DNA of 5,928 bases from Verrucomicrobiales bacterium (GTDB lineage Bacteria > Verrucomicrobiota > Verrucomicrobiia > Verrucomicrobiales > DEV007): contig SLGN01000619.1 in assembly GCA_007123695.1 (NCBI GenBank), forward strand, positions 1 through 5,928. Reading direction: 5' to 3'. The notes below the pieces were generated by a model. It was not told the DNA's origin and did no database searches. It saw only the letters and a list, made by a program, of their open reading frames with translations. The first letter of the stretch is position 1. Each line of letters opens with the position of its first letter. Shown piece after piece: positions 1 to 5,337 of the stretch. A program made the translations under genes and the position numbers.

Positions 1-2
1 TC

Positions 3-62
3 GCCATCGTCGGCGCGGTGGTGGCGGTGGCCGGCGTGGTGCTGCTGAACCTCTGGGCATGA
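3..62 (+). CDS. C-terminal tail of a membrane protein (partial, 5' end outside window)
   Basis: Read in frame 3, the first bases encode a purely hydrophobic stretch (AIVGAVVAVAGVVLLNLWA) ending at a TGA at 60-62. This looks like the last transmembrane helix of an integral membrane protein that begins before the window. The other two forward frames and the reverse strand give Arg/Pro-rich nonsense here. The gene converges on dgoK, whose stop lies 81 bases away. A sugar or sugar-acid transporter would make sense beside dgoK, but that rests on position only: 19 residues cannot identify a family. Confidence 0.5.
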   Translation, partial: AIVGAVVAVAGVVLLNLWA

Positions 63-98
63 CGCCGACGCATTCTCGGGCGGCAAGGTTCGGCGAAC

Positions 99-117
99 AT
101 CCGCCCGCGGATCGGGC
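99..117. terminator. Possible hairpin between convergent genes
   Basis: The 81-base gap between the membrane-protein stop (62) and the dgoK stop (144) holds two overlapping, mutually exclusive hairpins. One pairs ATCCG (99-103) with CGGAT (108-112). The other pairs GCCCG (103-107) with CGGGC (113-117) around a 5-base loop. Neither is followed by a T-run on either strand, so this is not a canonical intrinsic terminator. Position between two converging stops is the only functional argument. Confidence 0.2.
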
Positions 118-143
118 AACGCACCAGACGAAGCGCGACGGTC

Positions 144-1061
144 CTACGCACCCGTCAGCCTCCCGGCGAGGGCGAGGATGCCGCGGCTGTGGAAGTCGCC
201 GCGGAGCCGCTCGAAGGAACGTCCCGAGAGCTGCAATCCCCTTGCGAGGGCTCCGGCGGCGGGCGTGTCGCCGACGAGAAACAGCGGCAGGTCTCCGATG
301 CGGCCGAGCGCGCCGCGCAGCTCGTGCGCGACGAGCAGCCCCGAGACGAAGCCGCGCACTCCATCGGGCCGGAGCCGGCCGCCGAGCATCGCGGTGCGGG
401 CGAGAAAGAGCTGGTGGAGGAGTCCGCCCTCGGCTCCGGCGGCATCGAAGCCGAGGGCGAAGGCTTCGCTGCCGGGATCGGCGGGACTGCCGTCGCCGGA
501 GAGGAGGCTGTCGACGGTGAGCCGCTCGTAGGCTTCGCCGGTGAGCCAGGTGCGGAAGGAGACGATGCGCCCGTCGCGGCAGAGGGCCCATTTCGAATGG
601 GTGCCGGGCAGGCAGAGCACGGCTCCGTCGGGCGGGATCCGGTCGAGCAGACCGAGGATCTCGGTTTCCTCTCCCCGGATCACGTCGAGGGTGCCGTCGG
701 CGGTCTCCTGCACCTGCACGCCGGGCACGATCCAGACGCGCCCAAAAATTCCTGCGGGCACCGGGACGGCGGCTGCGGCGATCTCGGAAAGGCCGCAGGG
801 CGCGGAAACGTAGGGCGCCTCGCGCCAACCTTCGCGGGCGCCGACCATGCCGCTGGCGACGGCGGCCAGTCCGGGGTGGGCGGCGGCCCAGGCTCCGCAG
901 AGCTCGGCGAGAATCTCCTCGCACCGGCGCCCCCGGAGATTCCGGACGCCGTCGGCGGAGCGGACCGCATCGACCGTTTCGCCGTCGCGGAGAAGAGTGG
1001 CGCGCAGATGGGTCGATCCCCAATCGAGCGCGAGCAGCATCTGGGCGGAGGGGGAATTCAC
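144..1061 (-). CDS. dgoK: 2-dehydro-3-deoxygalactonokinase (DgoK family)
   Basis: This kinase phosphorylates 2-keto-3-deoxygalactonate with ATP to the 6-phospho form, which an aldolase then splits to pyruvate and glyceraldehyde-3-phosphate (De Ley-Doudoroff route of galactose/galactonate use, cytosolic). The 305-residue product matches DgoK along its length: phosphate-binding DWGSTHLRA (13-21), GMVG (71-74), VPGV (112-115), RGEETEILG (129-137), LPGTHSKW (151-158), LTGEAYERL (173-181), GFVSGLLVAHEL (237-248) and a nucleotide-binding LVGDTPAAG (262-270). These track E. coli DgoK (DWGSTNLRA, MRGEETQLLG, MPGTHCKW, LTGE, FLSGLL). Length is near the family norm (about 290-300). The start used is a GTG; an ATG at 1038-1040 (MLLALDWGST) is equally compatible and would give 298 residues. 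Neither has a Shine-Dalgarno sequence. No dgoA aldolase or dgoD dehydratase is visible in the window. The kinase family is clear; the exact substrate is inferred. Confidence 0.93.
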   Translation of the reverse strand: MNSPSAQMLLALDWGSTHLRATLLRDGETVDAVRSADGVRNLRGRRCEEILAELCGAWAAAHPGLAAVASGMVGAREGWREAPYVSAPCGLSEIAAAAVPVPAGIFGRVWIVPGVQVQETADGTLDVIRGEETEILGLLDRIPPDGAVLCLPGTHSKWALCRDGRIVSFRTWLTGEAYERLTVDSLLSGDGSPADPGSEAFALGFDAAGAEGGLLHQLFLARTAMLGGRLRPDGVRGFVSGLLVAHELRGALGRIGDLPLFLVGDTPAAGALARGLQLSGRSFERLRGDFHSRGILALAGRLTGA

Positions 1062-1219
1062 GGGAAGAAAAGGAGGTCGGGGGTTTCGGGAGAGGGCCGG
1101 CCAAGAGTCGCCTGCGAGAGGTCGAGGAAACTGGATGGAGACCGGAGGAAGCGGTCGGGAACAAAGCCCGCGTTGACGGATCGGGGAGGATGGCGGAAAG
1201 AGCAGCCTACCTCCATCGC

Positions 1220-2038
1220 ATGAAATTCAAGGAAATCTTCTACCTGCTCGGGCTCAAGCCCAAGCTGCGCACCTACGGCCACCGCGTCGAGACCGTCGAG
1301 CTGGCCCCCGGCGACGGGATCGAGTTCGCCAAGTGGCTGCATCCGGCCTCGCGCCCGGAACCGATCGACGCCGAGCAGATCGCGGCGCTGTCGGAGTTCC
1401 TGAAGCCGGGCGACACGGCCATCGACATCGGGGCGCAGATCGGGGACACGACGGTGCCGATGGCCCTGGCCGCCGGTGCGAAAGGTTGCGTCTTCGCCTT
1501 CGAGCCGAACCCCGGCGCCTTCGCCGTGCTCGAGGCCAACGCCGCGCTGAACCGAGACCGCGTCCGGATCGTGCCCTATCCCTACGCCGCCGCCGACGGT
1601 CCGGGACGGCTCGTCTTCCGCTACTCGGATCCCGGCCTTTGCAACGGAGGGGAACTCAAGGGCCTGAGCCGCTGGAGGCACGCCCACGCCTTCGAGATCG
1701 AGGTGGAGACGATCCACGCCGAGACTCTGCTGCGGGAGCGCCATCCAGAGGAAATCGCACGGCTCCGCTACCTGAAGGTGGATTCCGAGGGCGCCGACCT
1801 CCGCATCCTCCAGTCGATGGCCGGGCTGGTGGACGAGTTCCGCCCCTACATCAGGTGCGAGGTCTACCGCCATCTCCCGCGGGAGGAGCGGGAGGAACTG
1901 TTCCGGTTTTTCCTCGACCGCGGCTACGGGATCCACCACTTTCTCGACGCGAAAACCTACCGAGGCCCCCGTCTCGGCGTCGAGGACGTCTGCCACAAGG
2001 AGCACTACGACCTCCTCGCCGTGCCGACGGGGAGCTAG
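1220..2038 (+). CDS. FkbM-family SAM-dependent methyltransferase
   Basis: A class I methyltransferase of the FkbM type, a family that O-methylates sugars of glycans and other small molecules. With the start at 1220 it has 272 residues. Visible motifs: SAM-binding motif I in DTAIDIGAQIGDTT (65-78, Asp69 and Gly71), the acidic motif II FAFEPNP (92-98, Glu95), and the FkbM signature LKVDSEGADLRIL (185-197; family form is K[IV]D.EG.E..[VI]L). An ATG in frame at 1190 would add ten residues (MAERAAYLHR). I prefer 1220 because the protein then opens MKFKEIFYLLGLKP, which looks like a natural N-terminus. The GGGGAGG at 1183-1189 touches the 1190 ATG and is too close to act as its ribosome binding site. 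No glycosyltransferase or polysaccharide genes lie beside it, so the acceptor is unknown. It runs divergently from dgoK and ends 10 bases before the convergent M29-like gene. Confidence 0.9.
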   Translation: MKFKEIFYLLGLKPKLRTYGHRVETVELAPGDGIEFAKWLHPASRPEPIDAEQIAALSEFLKPGDTAIDIGAQIGDTTVPMALAAGAKGCVFAFEPNPGAFAVLEANAALNRDRVRIVPYPYAAADGPGRLVFRYSDPGLCNGGELKGLSRWRHAHAFEIEVETIHAETLLRERHPEEIARLRYLKVDSEGADLRILQSMAGLVDEFRPYIRCEVYRHLPREEREELFRFFLDRGYGIHHFLDAKTYRGPRLGVEDVCHKEHYDLLAVPTGS

Positions 2039-2048
2039 TCGGCGGAAC

Positions 2049-3233
2049 TCAGCCGCGCAGAGCATCGAGGATGTATGCCCCGGGACGGAAGTCCTCGATG
2101 ATGACCTCGGTCCGGTCGCCGCGGAGCATGCGCACCTCGCGGATGTTGAAGTTCGGCGTTTTGTGGGGCGCGAAGAGGATGTCGTCGTGGGTGGAGTTCT
2201 CGTGCTTCTTGAACATGCCGGGCACGATGTCGCCGCCGAGATGGTCGTCCCGGCCGGTGGCGAGGTGGCAGGTGCCGAGGATCTTCTCGTCCTGAATGTC
2301 GGACCCGGAGACCGGCAGCACCTGCGTGCCGAACCCGAGTTCGCCGAGGGTGCCGGTCATGGGGTCGTCGGCGAGGCGGGCGTTGTGCGCATCGACGGTG
2401 GCCTGGTCGCCGGCGATGAGGGTCGAGCGGACGATGCAGCGGTCCTTGACCTCGAGAACACCGAGGGTGCCGTCGGCGTATTTCATGGGGAATTGGCCGT
2501 TGGCATCGACCGGCACGAAATAGACCTCGCCGGCGGGAAGGTTGGCGACGTCGGGGGTACGGCCGAGGCAAAGCCCGTGCGACTTCTGGGCTTCCTGCCC
2601 GCCGAGGTCGAGGGAGGCGGTGAGGATGCGTCCGTCCTCGAGGGCGAAGTCGATCTCGATGGAATCGGCGCCGGTCATGGCGAGGCGCATCTTCTCGGCG
2701 TCGGCACTGACTTCGTGGTAGTCGACGGCGAGGCCGCTTTTGAGGATGACGTCGTTGACGCCGTGGAGGGTGGCGCCGCGAAACCCGAACTCCTTGCACT
2801 TGGCGGTGAGGGGCGCGGTGGCGGAGTAGGTCGAGATGCAGAGGATGATGTCGTAGTTCGGGTAGATGTCCCGGTCGAGGCTGAGGCACCGTCCGGATGC
2901 GTCCATGCACTCGTCGTCCAGATCGAGGTTGGACCCGCCTGAGATGTTGTAGGCGAACATTTCTCCGCCGGTCATGCCGAGCGCCTCGAGACCGCCGTCC
3001 TTGAGACCGAGGTAGAACTCCTCGTAGGCCTTGCGCTGGACATCGTGGCCCTCGGCGTCGAGGAAGGCGTAGCCCTTCATGAGGGAGAGGTCCTGGAGAT
3101 CGATGAGGATGGCGACGCGGCAGCCCTCGGTGGGGGCGAAGACGGTGCCGAGGAGGCGCTCGAGACTGAACTCCGGGAAGTGGCGCTTTTCAGGATTCAG
3201 GATGATGTCGGGTTCAAGGGCGGCGATGGACAT
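2049..3233 (-). CDS. M29-type (aminopeptidase T-like) metallopeptidase homologue
   Basis: The 394-residue product resembles the M29 / AmpS-AmpT (COG2309) aminopeptidases, two-domain cytosolic exopeptidases with a two-metal site in the C-terminal half. Family-like stretches in order: FRGATLHGVND (151-161) and AVDYHEV (169-175); NLPAGEVYFVPVD (231-243), whose Glu236 fits the first metal Glu; GELGFGT (297-303), Glu298 the second; DEKILGTCHLATG (315-327) with His323; and THDDILF (348-354) giving His349 and Asp351 (family H-x-D). Where the family, from memory, has its catalytic Tyr seven residues after the first His, this protein has Asp330. Length is close to the usual roughly 400. The frame stays open to a TTG at 3326 and an ATG at 3321-3323, but third-position GC in that extension is about 52% (15 of 29 codons, hand count) against about 81% (25 of 31) just after 3233, so the internal ATG is chosen. 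No Shine-Dalgarno is present. Peptidase activity is an inference; a non-peptidase role is possible. Confidence 0.75.
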   Translation of the reverse strand: MSIAALEPDIILNPEKRHFPEFSLERLLGTVFAPTEGCRVAILIDLQDLSLMKGYAFLDAEGHDVQRKAYEEFYLGLKDGGLEALGMTGGEMFAYNISGGSNLDLDDECMDASGRCLSLDRDIYPNYDIILCISTYSATAPLTAKCKEFGFRGATLHGVNDVILKSGLAVDYHEVSADAEKMRLAMTGADSIEIDFALEDGRILTASLDLGGQEAQKSHGLCLGRTPDVANLPAGEVYFVPVDANGQFPMKYADGTLGVLEVKDRCIVRSTLIAGDQATVDAHNARLADDPMTGTLGELGFGTQVLPVSGSDIQDEKILGTCHLATGRDDHLGGDIVPGMFKKHENSTHDDILFAPHKTPNFNIREVRMLRGDRTEVIIEDFRPGAYILDALRG

Positions 3234-3322
3234 GGTGGCTTCGGATCTTGGTTCGGTTGCGGTTGACGCTGGTAAGTCGGGAAGCTTGCAGAGTCCAGCA
3301 TTCCAGACGATGATTTTACGCA

Positions 3323-3342
3323 TCAACGATCAACGAGGTTGA
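3323..3342. repeat. Tandem TCAACGA x2 plus inverted half-site
   Basis: TCAACGA occurs twice without a gap (3323-3336) and is followed at once by GGTTGA, so the second copy also forms an inverted repeat TCAAC-GAG-GTTGA (3330-3342). Such an arrangement can serve as a regulator binding site, here about 90 bases upstream of the M29-like start. The pattern is seen directly; the function is guessed. Confidence 0.3.
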
Positions 3343-3405
3343 ACAAAAATGAGACAAGGCGAATTCAGGCCGTAATTGCCTAAGATTTCCTCATTTTGCC
3401 TTCAC

Positions 3406-3419
3406 TTTGCGTACGCAAA
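3406..3419. promoter_or_regulatory. 14-bp perfect palindrome, candidate operator
   Basis: TTTGCGTACGCAAA reads identically on both strands. It lies roughly in the middle of the divergent region, 121 bases upstream of the secreted-protein start and 173 bases upstream of the M29-like start. A symmetrical site of this length suits a dimeric helix-turn-helix regulator. It overlaps the possible -35 box of the rightward promoter, which would suit repression. No regulator gene is in the window. Confidence 0.4.
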
Positions 3420-3435
3420 TTCCCTACGAAAGAAT
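3407..3435 (+). promoter_or_regulatory. Weak sigma70-like promoter candidate for the secreted-protein gene
   Basis: TTGCGT (3407-3412, three of six matches to TTGACA) and AAGAAT (3430-3435, four of six matches to TATAAT) are separated by 17 bases in the AT-richest part of the divergent region. The spacing is ideal but the boxes are poor, and the -35 lies inside the 14-bp palindrome. It would leave a leader of roughly 100 bases before the ATG at 3540. Confidence 0.22.
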
Positions 3436-3539
3436 ACGAATCGCCGCGAATAGCGGCAAGTCGGGCTCGTCTGTAACTTATGCCGTGTTGTGGCGTATCC
3501 AACCGCCGCGCCCCGATGTCCACTCCAACCCAAGAAACC

Positions 3540-4094
3540 ATGACTCCTTCATTCCTCTCGCAGAAACGTCCCGCTTTCTTCAAAGATTTTTCGAGGCGGT
3601 CGAAAGGACACGCCGTGTTCCTCGCGTGCGTCCTGCTCGGCGTCTCCTGCTTCTTTGAAGAGGATGCCGAGGCCGCGCCGATCCGCCTGACCGGACGGGG
3701 AACCTACTCCCGCGCCGGAGTCCACGCCTACTTCAACTCCGTCCCGATGACGGGCCGATTCCGGAACCGGGGAGCCGGCCGCTACTGGCGGAACGGGTTC
3801 TATCGAAGCGGACGCATGACGCACATCGCACGCTCGAACTTCGATTTTTCCGGCTCCCTCAGCTACGAATTGTGGGGCATGATCTTTTTCCGGGGCACCC
3901 GGGGCTACATCATGCGCACTCGCGGATATCGCCCCCTCGCCCGCGGGTGGGGATACCCGCAGCCGTTCGGACGGGGGCCGCTGCGCCGCTTCAACCGCTA
4001 TCTGTGGCCAACCATCGGCGCTGCCGAATGGACTCCAGGCTTTGGCTGGGTCTTCCGCTCGCGCCAGAACTTCCGCAGATCGGACCTTCTCTAG
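3540..4094 (+). CDS. Small exported Arg/aromatic-rich protein, unknown function
   Basis: I do not recognise a family. The 184-residue product has an export signal: a basic N-terminal part (KRPAFFKDFSRRSKGH), a hydrophobic core AVFLACVLLGVSCFF (25-39), and a signal-peptidase-I-like AEA|AP site after Ala45. Cys37 follows GVS, a poor lipobox, so lipoprotein processing is less likely. The mature part (about 139 residues) contains by my count 25 Arg, 20 Gly, 27 aromatic residues (12 Phe, 9 Tyr, 6 Trp), four acidic residues and no Lys or Cys. All three Lys sit in the first 23 residues. Short G-R-G, R-G-Y and G-W-G-Y pieces recur without a strict period. The frame extends to ATGs at 3516 and 3480, but 3540 already gives a long n-region. 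No Shine-Dalgarno precedes any of them. The next gene begins 60 bases downstream on the same strand. A periplasmic or envelope polyanion-binding role is conceivable but unsupported. Confidence 0.75.
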   Translation: MTPSFLSQKRPAFFKDFSRRSKGHAVFLACVLLGVSCFFEEDAEAAPIRLTGRGTYSRAGVHAYFNSVPMTGRFRNRGAGRYWRNGFYRSGRMTHIARSNFDFSGSLSYELWGMIFFRGTRGYIMRTRGYRPLARGWGYPQPFGRGPLRRFNRYLWPTIGAAEWTPGFGWVFRSRQNFRRSDLL

Positions 4095-4115
4095 TGCCTC
4101 TGCCTGCCGCCACGA

Positions 4116-4137
4116 ATCCCGGAATTCAGGCCGGGAT
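4116..4137 (+). terminator. 7-bp stem-loop between two co-directional genes
   Basis: ATCCCGG (4116-4122) pairs perfectly with CCGGGAT (4131-4137) around an 8-base loop, 21 bases after the secreted-protein stop. A pyrimidine run of C and T (4138-4153), not a T-tract, follows and leads directly to the next ATG at 4155. The hairpin could weaken read-through, protect the upstream mRNA end or influence translation of the repeat protein. It is not a standard rho-independent terminator. Confidence 0.35.
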
Positions 4138-4154
4138 CCCCCTCCCCTCTCCCG

Positions 4155-5267
4155 ATGGACCTACGCCTCCTCGTTGCCGCCACCTTCGCCGTCGGCGCCG
4201 CCGCTGGCTTCGGAGCCCACGCGATTCTTTTTCCAGGGTCTGGAAAAGCTCCAGATCCGGAGACTCCGGGCCGTCCGATCACTCTTGCGGAAGGAACCTC
4301 AGCGTCGGCTCCATCGGGAGCAAGAGCAAGCGGATCACCGTCGGTGCCGGACACGGCGACGGAGAAGGAGATCCGGGCGCGATACGAAGAGATCCGCGAC
4401 TGGGGGCGGCGCGGCGAATTCCTGCAGCGGCTGGTTTCGGAATCCGTCGCCGACGGCTCCTGGCGACGGACTCTCGCGTTTCTCTTGGATCTGCCGGCAG
4501 GCCCTCTCCGCAGCGAGGGGCTTTTCTCCCTCGTTAGCGAGCTCTCCCGGCGGGATCCGCGGCGTGCCTTGGAAGAGGTGCTGCCCCAGCTCCAAGGTAT
4601 CGACCGCCACAACGCCATCACCGAGATCGCCTTGAACTGGTCCATGGAGGATCCGGTCGGCGCCTTCGATTTCGCGGCTTCCGAGGAAGGCGAACCTATG
4701 CGCGGCGCGATCGCCGAACTGGCCGCCTACGAGCTGGCCGCAAGCGATCCCTCTGAGACCTTCCGCCGCATCGACGCCCTGCGCGATTCGCTCTCTCCGG
4801 AGGAATTCGAAGGCGCGCGCACAGGACTGCTGGCGGGCTGGGCGAAGCTCGACGCCTCCGCAGCGATCGACTACGTGCTGAACCATTCGGACGCCGAGCC
4901 CGAGCAACGCGAGATCTTTCTCGAGGCGGTCCTCGCTTCCCACGCTTCGGTCGATCCGGGCGCCGCCCTCGCCCTGACCGAGACGGCCTTTGCGGACCCT
5001 GAAACAAAGACCGCTGCACGCGAGCTGGTCTTCGAAATCTGGTCGCAGCAGGATCCCGGCTCCGCCGCGCAAGCCGTGTCGCAACTGCCTGTCGGCGAAG
5101 AAACCGACGCTCTCGTGGTCGAGCTCGTCAGGGAGTGGAGGAACTACGACGAGGGAGCGGCAAACAACTGGCTTGAATCCTTCCAGGGCCTCTCCCAAGA
5201 CGCACGCGAGGAGCTGCGCCTGCAACCCGCCCGACCAAGCGGAGAGACCGGCGCAACGATGCGTTGA
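4155..5267 (+). CDS. Membrane-anchored helical-repeat protein (seven DP repeats)
   Basis: A 370-residue protein of unknown function. Residues 4-27 form one hydrophobic segment (signal anchor or uncleaved signal). A Pro/Ser/Ala/Gly-rich linker follows (about 28-67), and a charged helix (69-95) leads into a repeat domain. A conserved Asp, usually followed by Pro, recurs at 134, 166, 198, 233, 267, 300 and 332, spaced 32-35 residues apart. Four residues before it is Trp in four copies (162, 229, 296, 328), and four residues after it is Ala in six of seven. Two amphipathic helices per unit would give a HEAT/TPR-like solenoid, normally a protein-binding scaffold. I associate W-x3-D-P-x2-A repeat proteins with Verrucomicrobiota. 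The solenoid probably faces the periplasm or outside. The ATG at 4155 is preceded by a C/T-rich tract without a Shine-Dalgarno. It follows the secreted-protein gene by 60 bases and may share its transcript. Confidence 0.85.
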   Translation: MDLRLLVAATFAVGAAAGFGAHAILFPGSGKAPDPETPGRPITLAEGTSASAPSGARASGSPSVPDTATEKEIRARYEEIRDWGRRGEFLQRLVSESVADGSWRRTLAFLLDLPAGPLRSEGLFSLVSELSRRDPRRALEEVLPQLQGIDRHNAITEIALNWSMEDPVGAFDFAASEEGEPMRGAIAELAAYELAASDPSETFRRIDALRDSLSPEEFEGARTGLLAGWAKLDASAAIDYVLNHSDAEPEQREIFLEAVLASHASVDPGAALALTETAFADPETKTAARELVFEIWSQQDPGSAAQAVSQLPVGEETDALVVELVREWRNYDEGAANNWLESFQGLSQDAREELRLQPARPSGETGATMR

Positions 5268-5283
5268 GACGGGGACGGTTTTT
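5247..5283 (+). terminator. Weak terminator-like structure at the 3' end of the repeat-protein gene
   Basis: CAACG-ATG-CGTTG (5254-5266) forms a perfect 5-bp hairpin that overlaps the stop codon. Outer ACCG (5247-5250) can pair with CGGT (5276-5279), and five T residues follow at 5279-5283. The two stems are separated by an unpaired stretch, so this is at best an imperfect intrinsic terminator. Confidence 0.25.
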
Positions 5284-5300
5284 CCTGCATCGGGCGCGGC

Positions 5301-5335
5301 GTGAACCGTGAACCGTGAACCGTGAACCGTGAACC
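5301..5335. repeat. Heptamer tandem repeat, (GTGAACC)5
   Basis: Five identical, uninterrupted copies of GTGAACC (GGTTCAC on the other strand) fill half of the 70-base gap between the convergent repeat-protein and oxidoreductase genes. The array ends two bases before the oxidoreductase stop codon. A following GCTCACC is a diverged neighbour that can pair GTGA (5329-5332) with TCAC (5338-5341). A repeat of this kind can gain or lose copies by slippage. When read through in a frame it gives the GSRFTVH motif, seen in spurious protein predictions. Confidence 0.95.
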
Positions 5336-5337
5336 GC

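Larger units (their letters stand above)
3234..3539. promoter_or_regulatory. Divergent intergenic regulatory region (306 bases)
   Basis: This gene-free stretch separates the M29-like gene (leftward) from the secreted-protein gene (rightward), so it should carry promoters for both. Bases 3301-3480 are about 45% GC by hand count, clearly lower than the flanking genes. It holds a tandem TCAACGA pair followed by GGTTGA (3323-3342), distant inverted arms AAAATGAG/CTCATTTT (3346-3353 and 3390-3397), a 14-bp palindrome (3406-3419), two TACGAA direct repeats ten bases apart (3425-3440), and small stem-loops at 3443-3457 and 3479-3497. I see no open frame with coding character in it and no riboswitch consensus I recognise. 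Confidence 0.6.

Noticed and set aside
1071..1076. AGGAGG on the + strand
   Set aside because: A perfect Shine-Dalgarno sequence, but no start codon with a plausible coding frame follows at the right distance.
1173..1201. TTGACG ... GAAAGA as a promoter for the FkbM gene
   Set aside because: The -35 box is good and spacing is 17 bases, but the -10 box matches only two of six positions and would lie within or just before the possible start codons.
189..1223. 344-codon open frame on the + strand opposite dgoK
   Set aside because: It is antisense to a gene with full-length family motifs. The translation is Gly/Glu/Ala-rich with no recognisable domain, as expected for the complementary strand of a GC-rich gene.
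1058..2065. 335-codon open frame on the - strand opposite the FkbM gene
   Set aside because: The methyltransferase motifs on the + strand are decisive. The antisense frame has no domain and overlaps the starts and stops of neighbouring genes.
2035..2942. Long open frames on both strands within the M29-like gene (2035-2910 minus, 2163-2942 plus)
   Set aside because: One is Arg/Pro/His-rich, the other Gly/Glu/Val-rich, both typical of frame shadows. The chosen frame carries metal-site motifs and high third-position GC.
3234..3326. 31-codon N-terminal extension of the M29-like protein from TTG 3326 or ATG 3323
   Set aside because: Third-position GC drops to about half, the extension is low-complexity, it covers the TCAACGA repeats, and it has no Shine-Dalgarno. 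The internal ATG at 3233 is preferred, though not proven.
3361..4133. 12-base direct repeat GAATTCAGGCCG at 3361-3372 and 4122-4133 flanking the secreted-protein gene
   Set aside because: About one 12-base match is expected by chance in a window of this size. There is no integrase, no terminal inverted repeat and no other sign of insertion.
4335..5225. 296-codon open frame on the - strand opposite the repeat protein
   Set aside because: The + strand frame has a regular 32-35-residue repeat and a membrane segment. The antisense product shows neither and no known motif.
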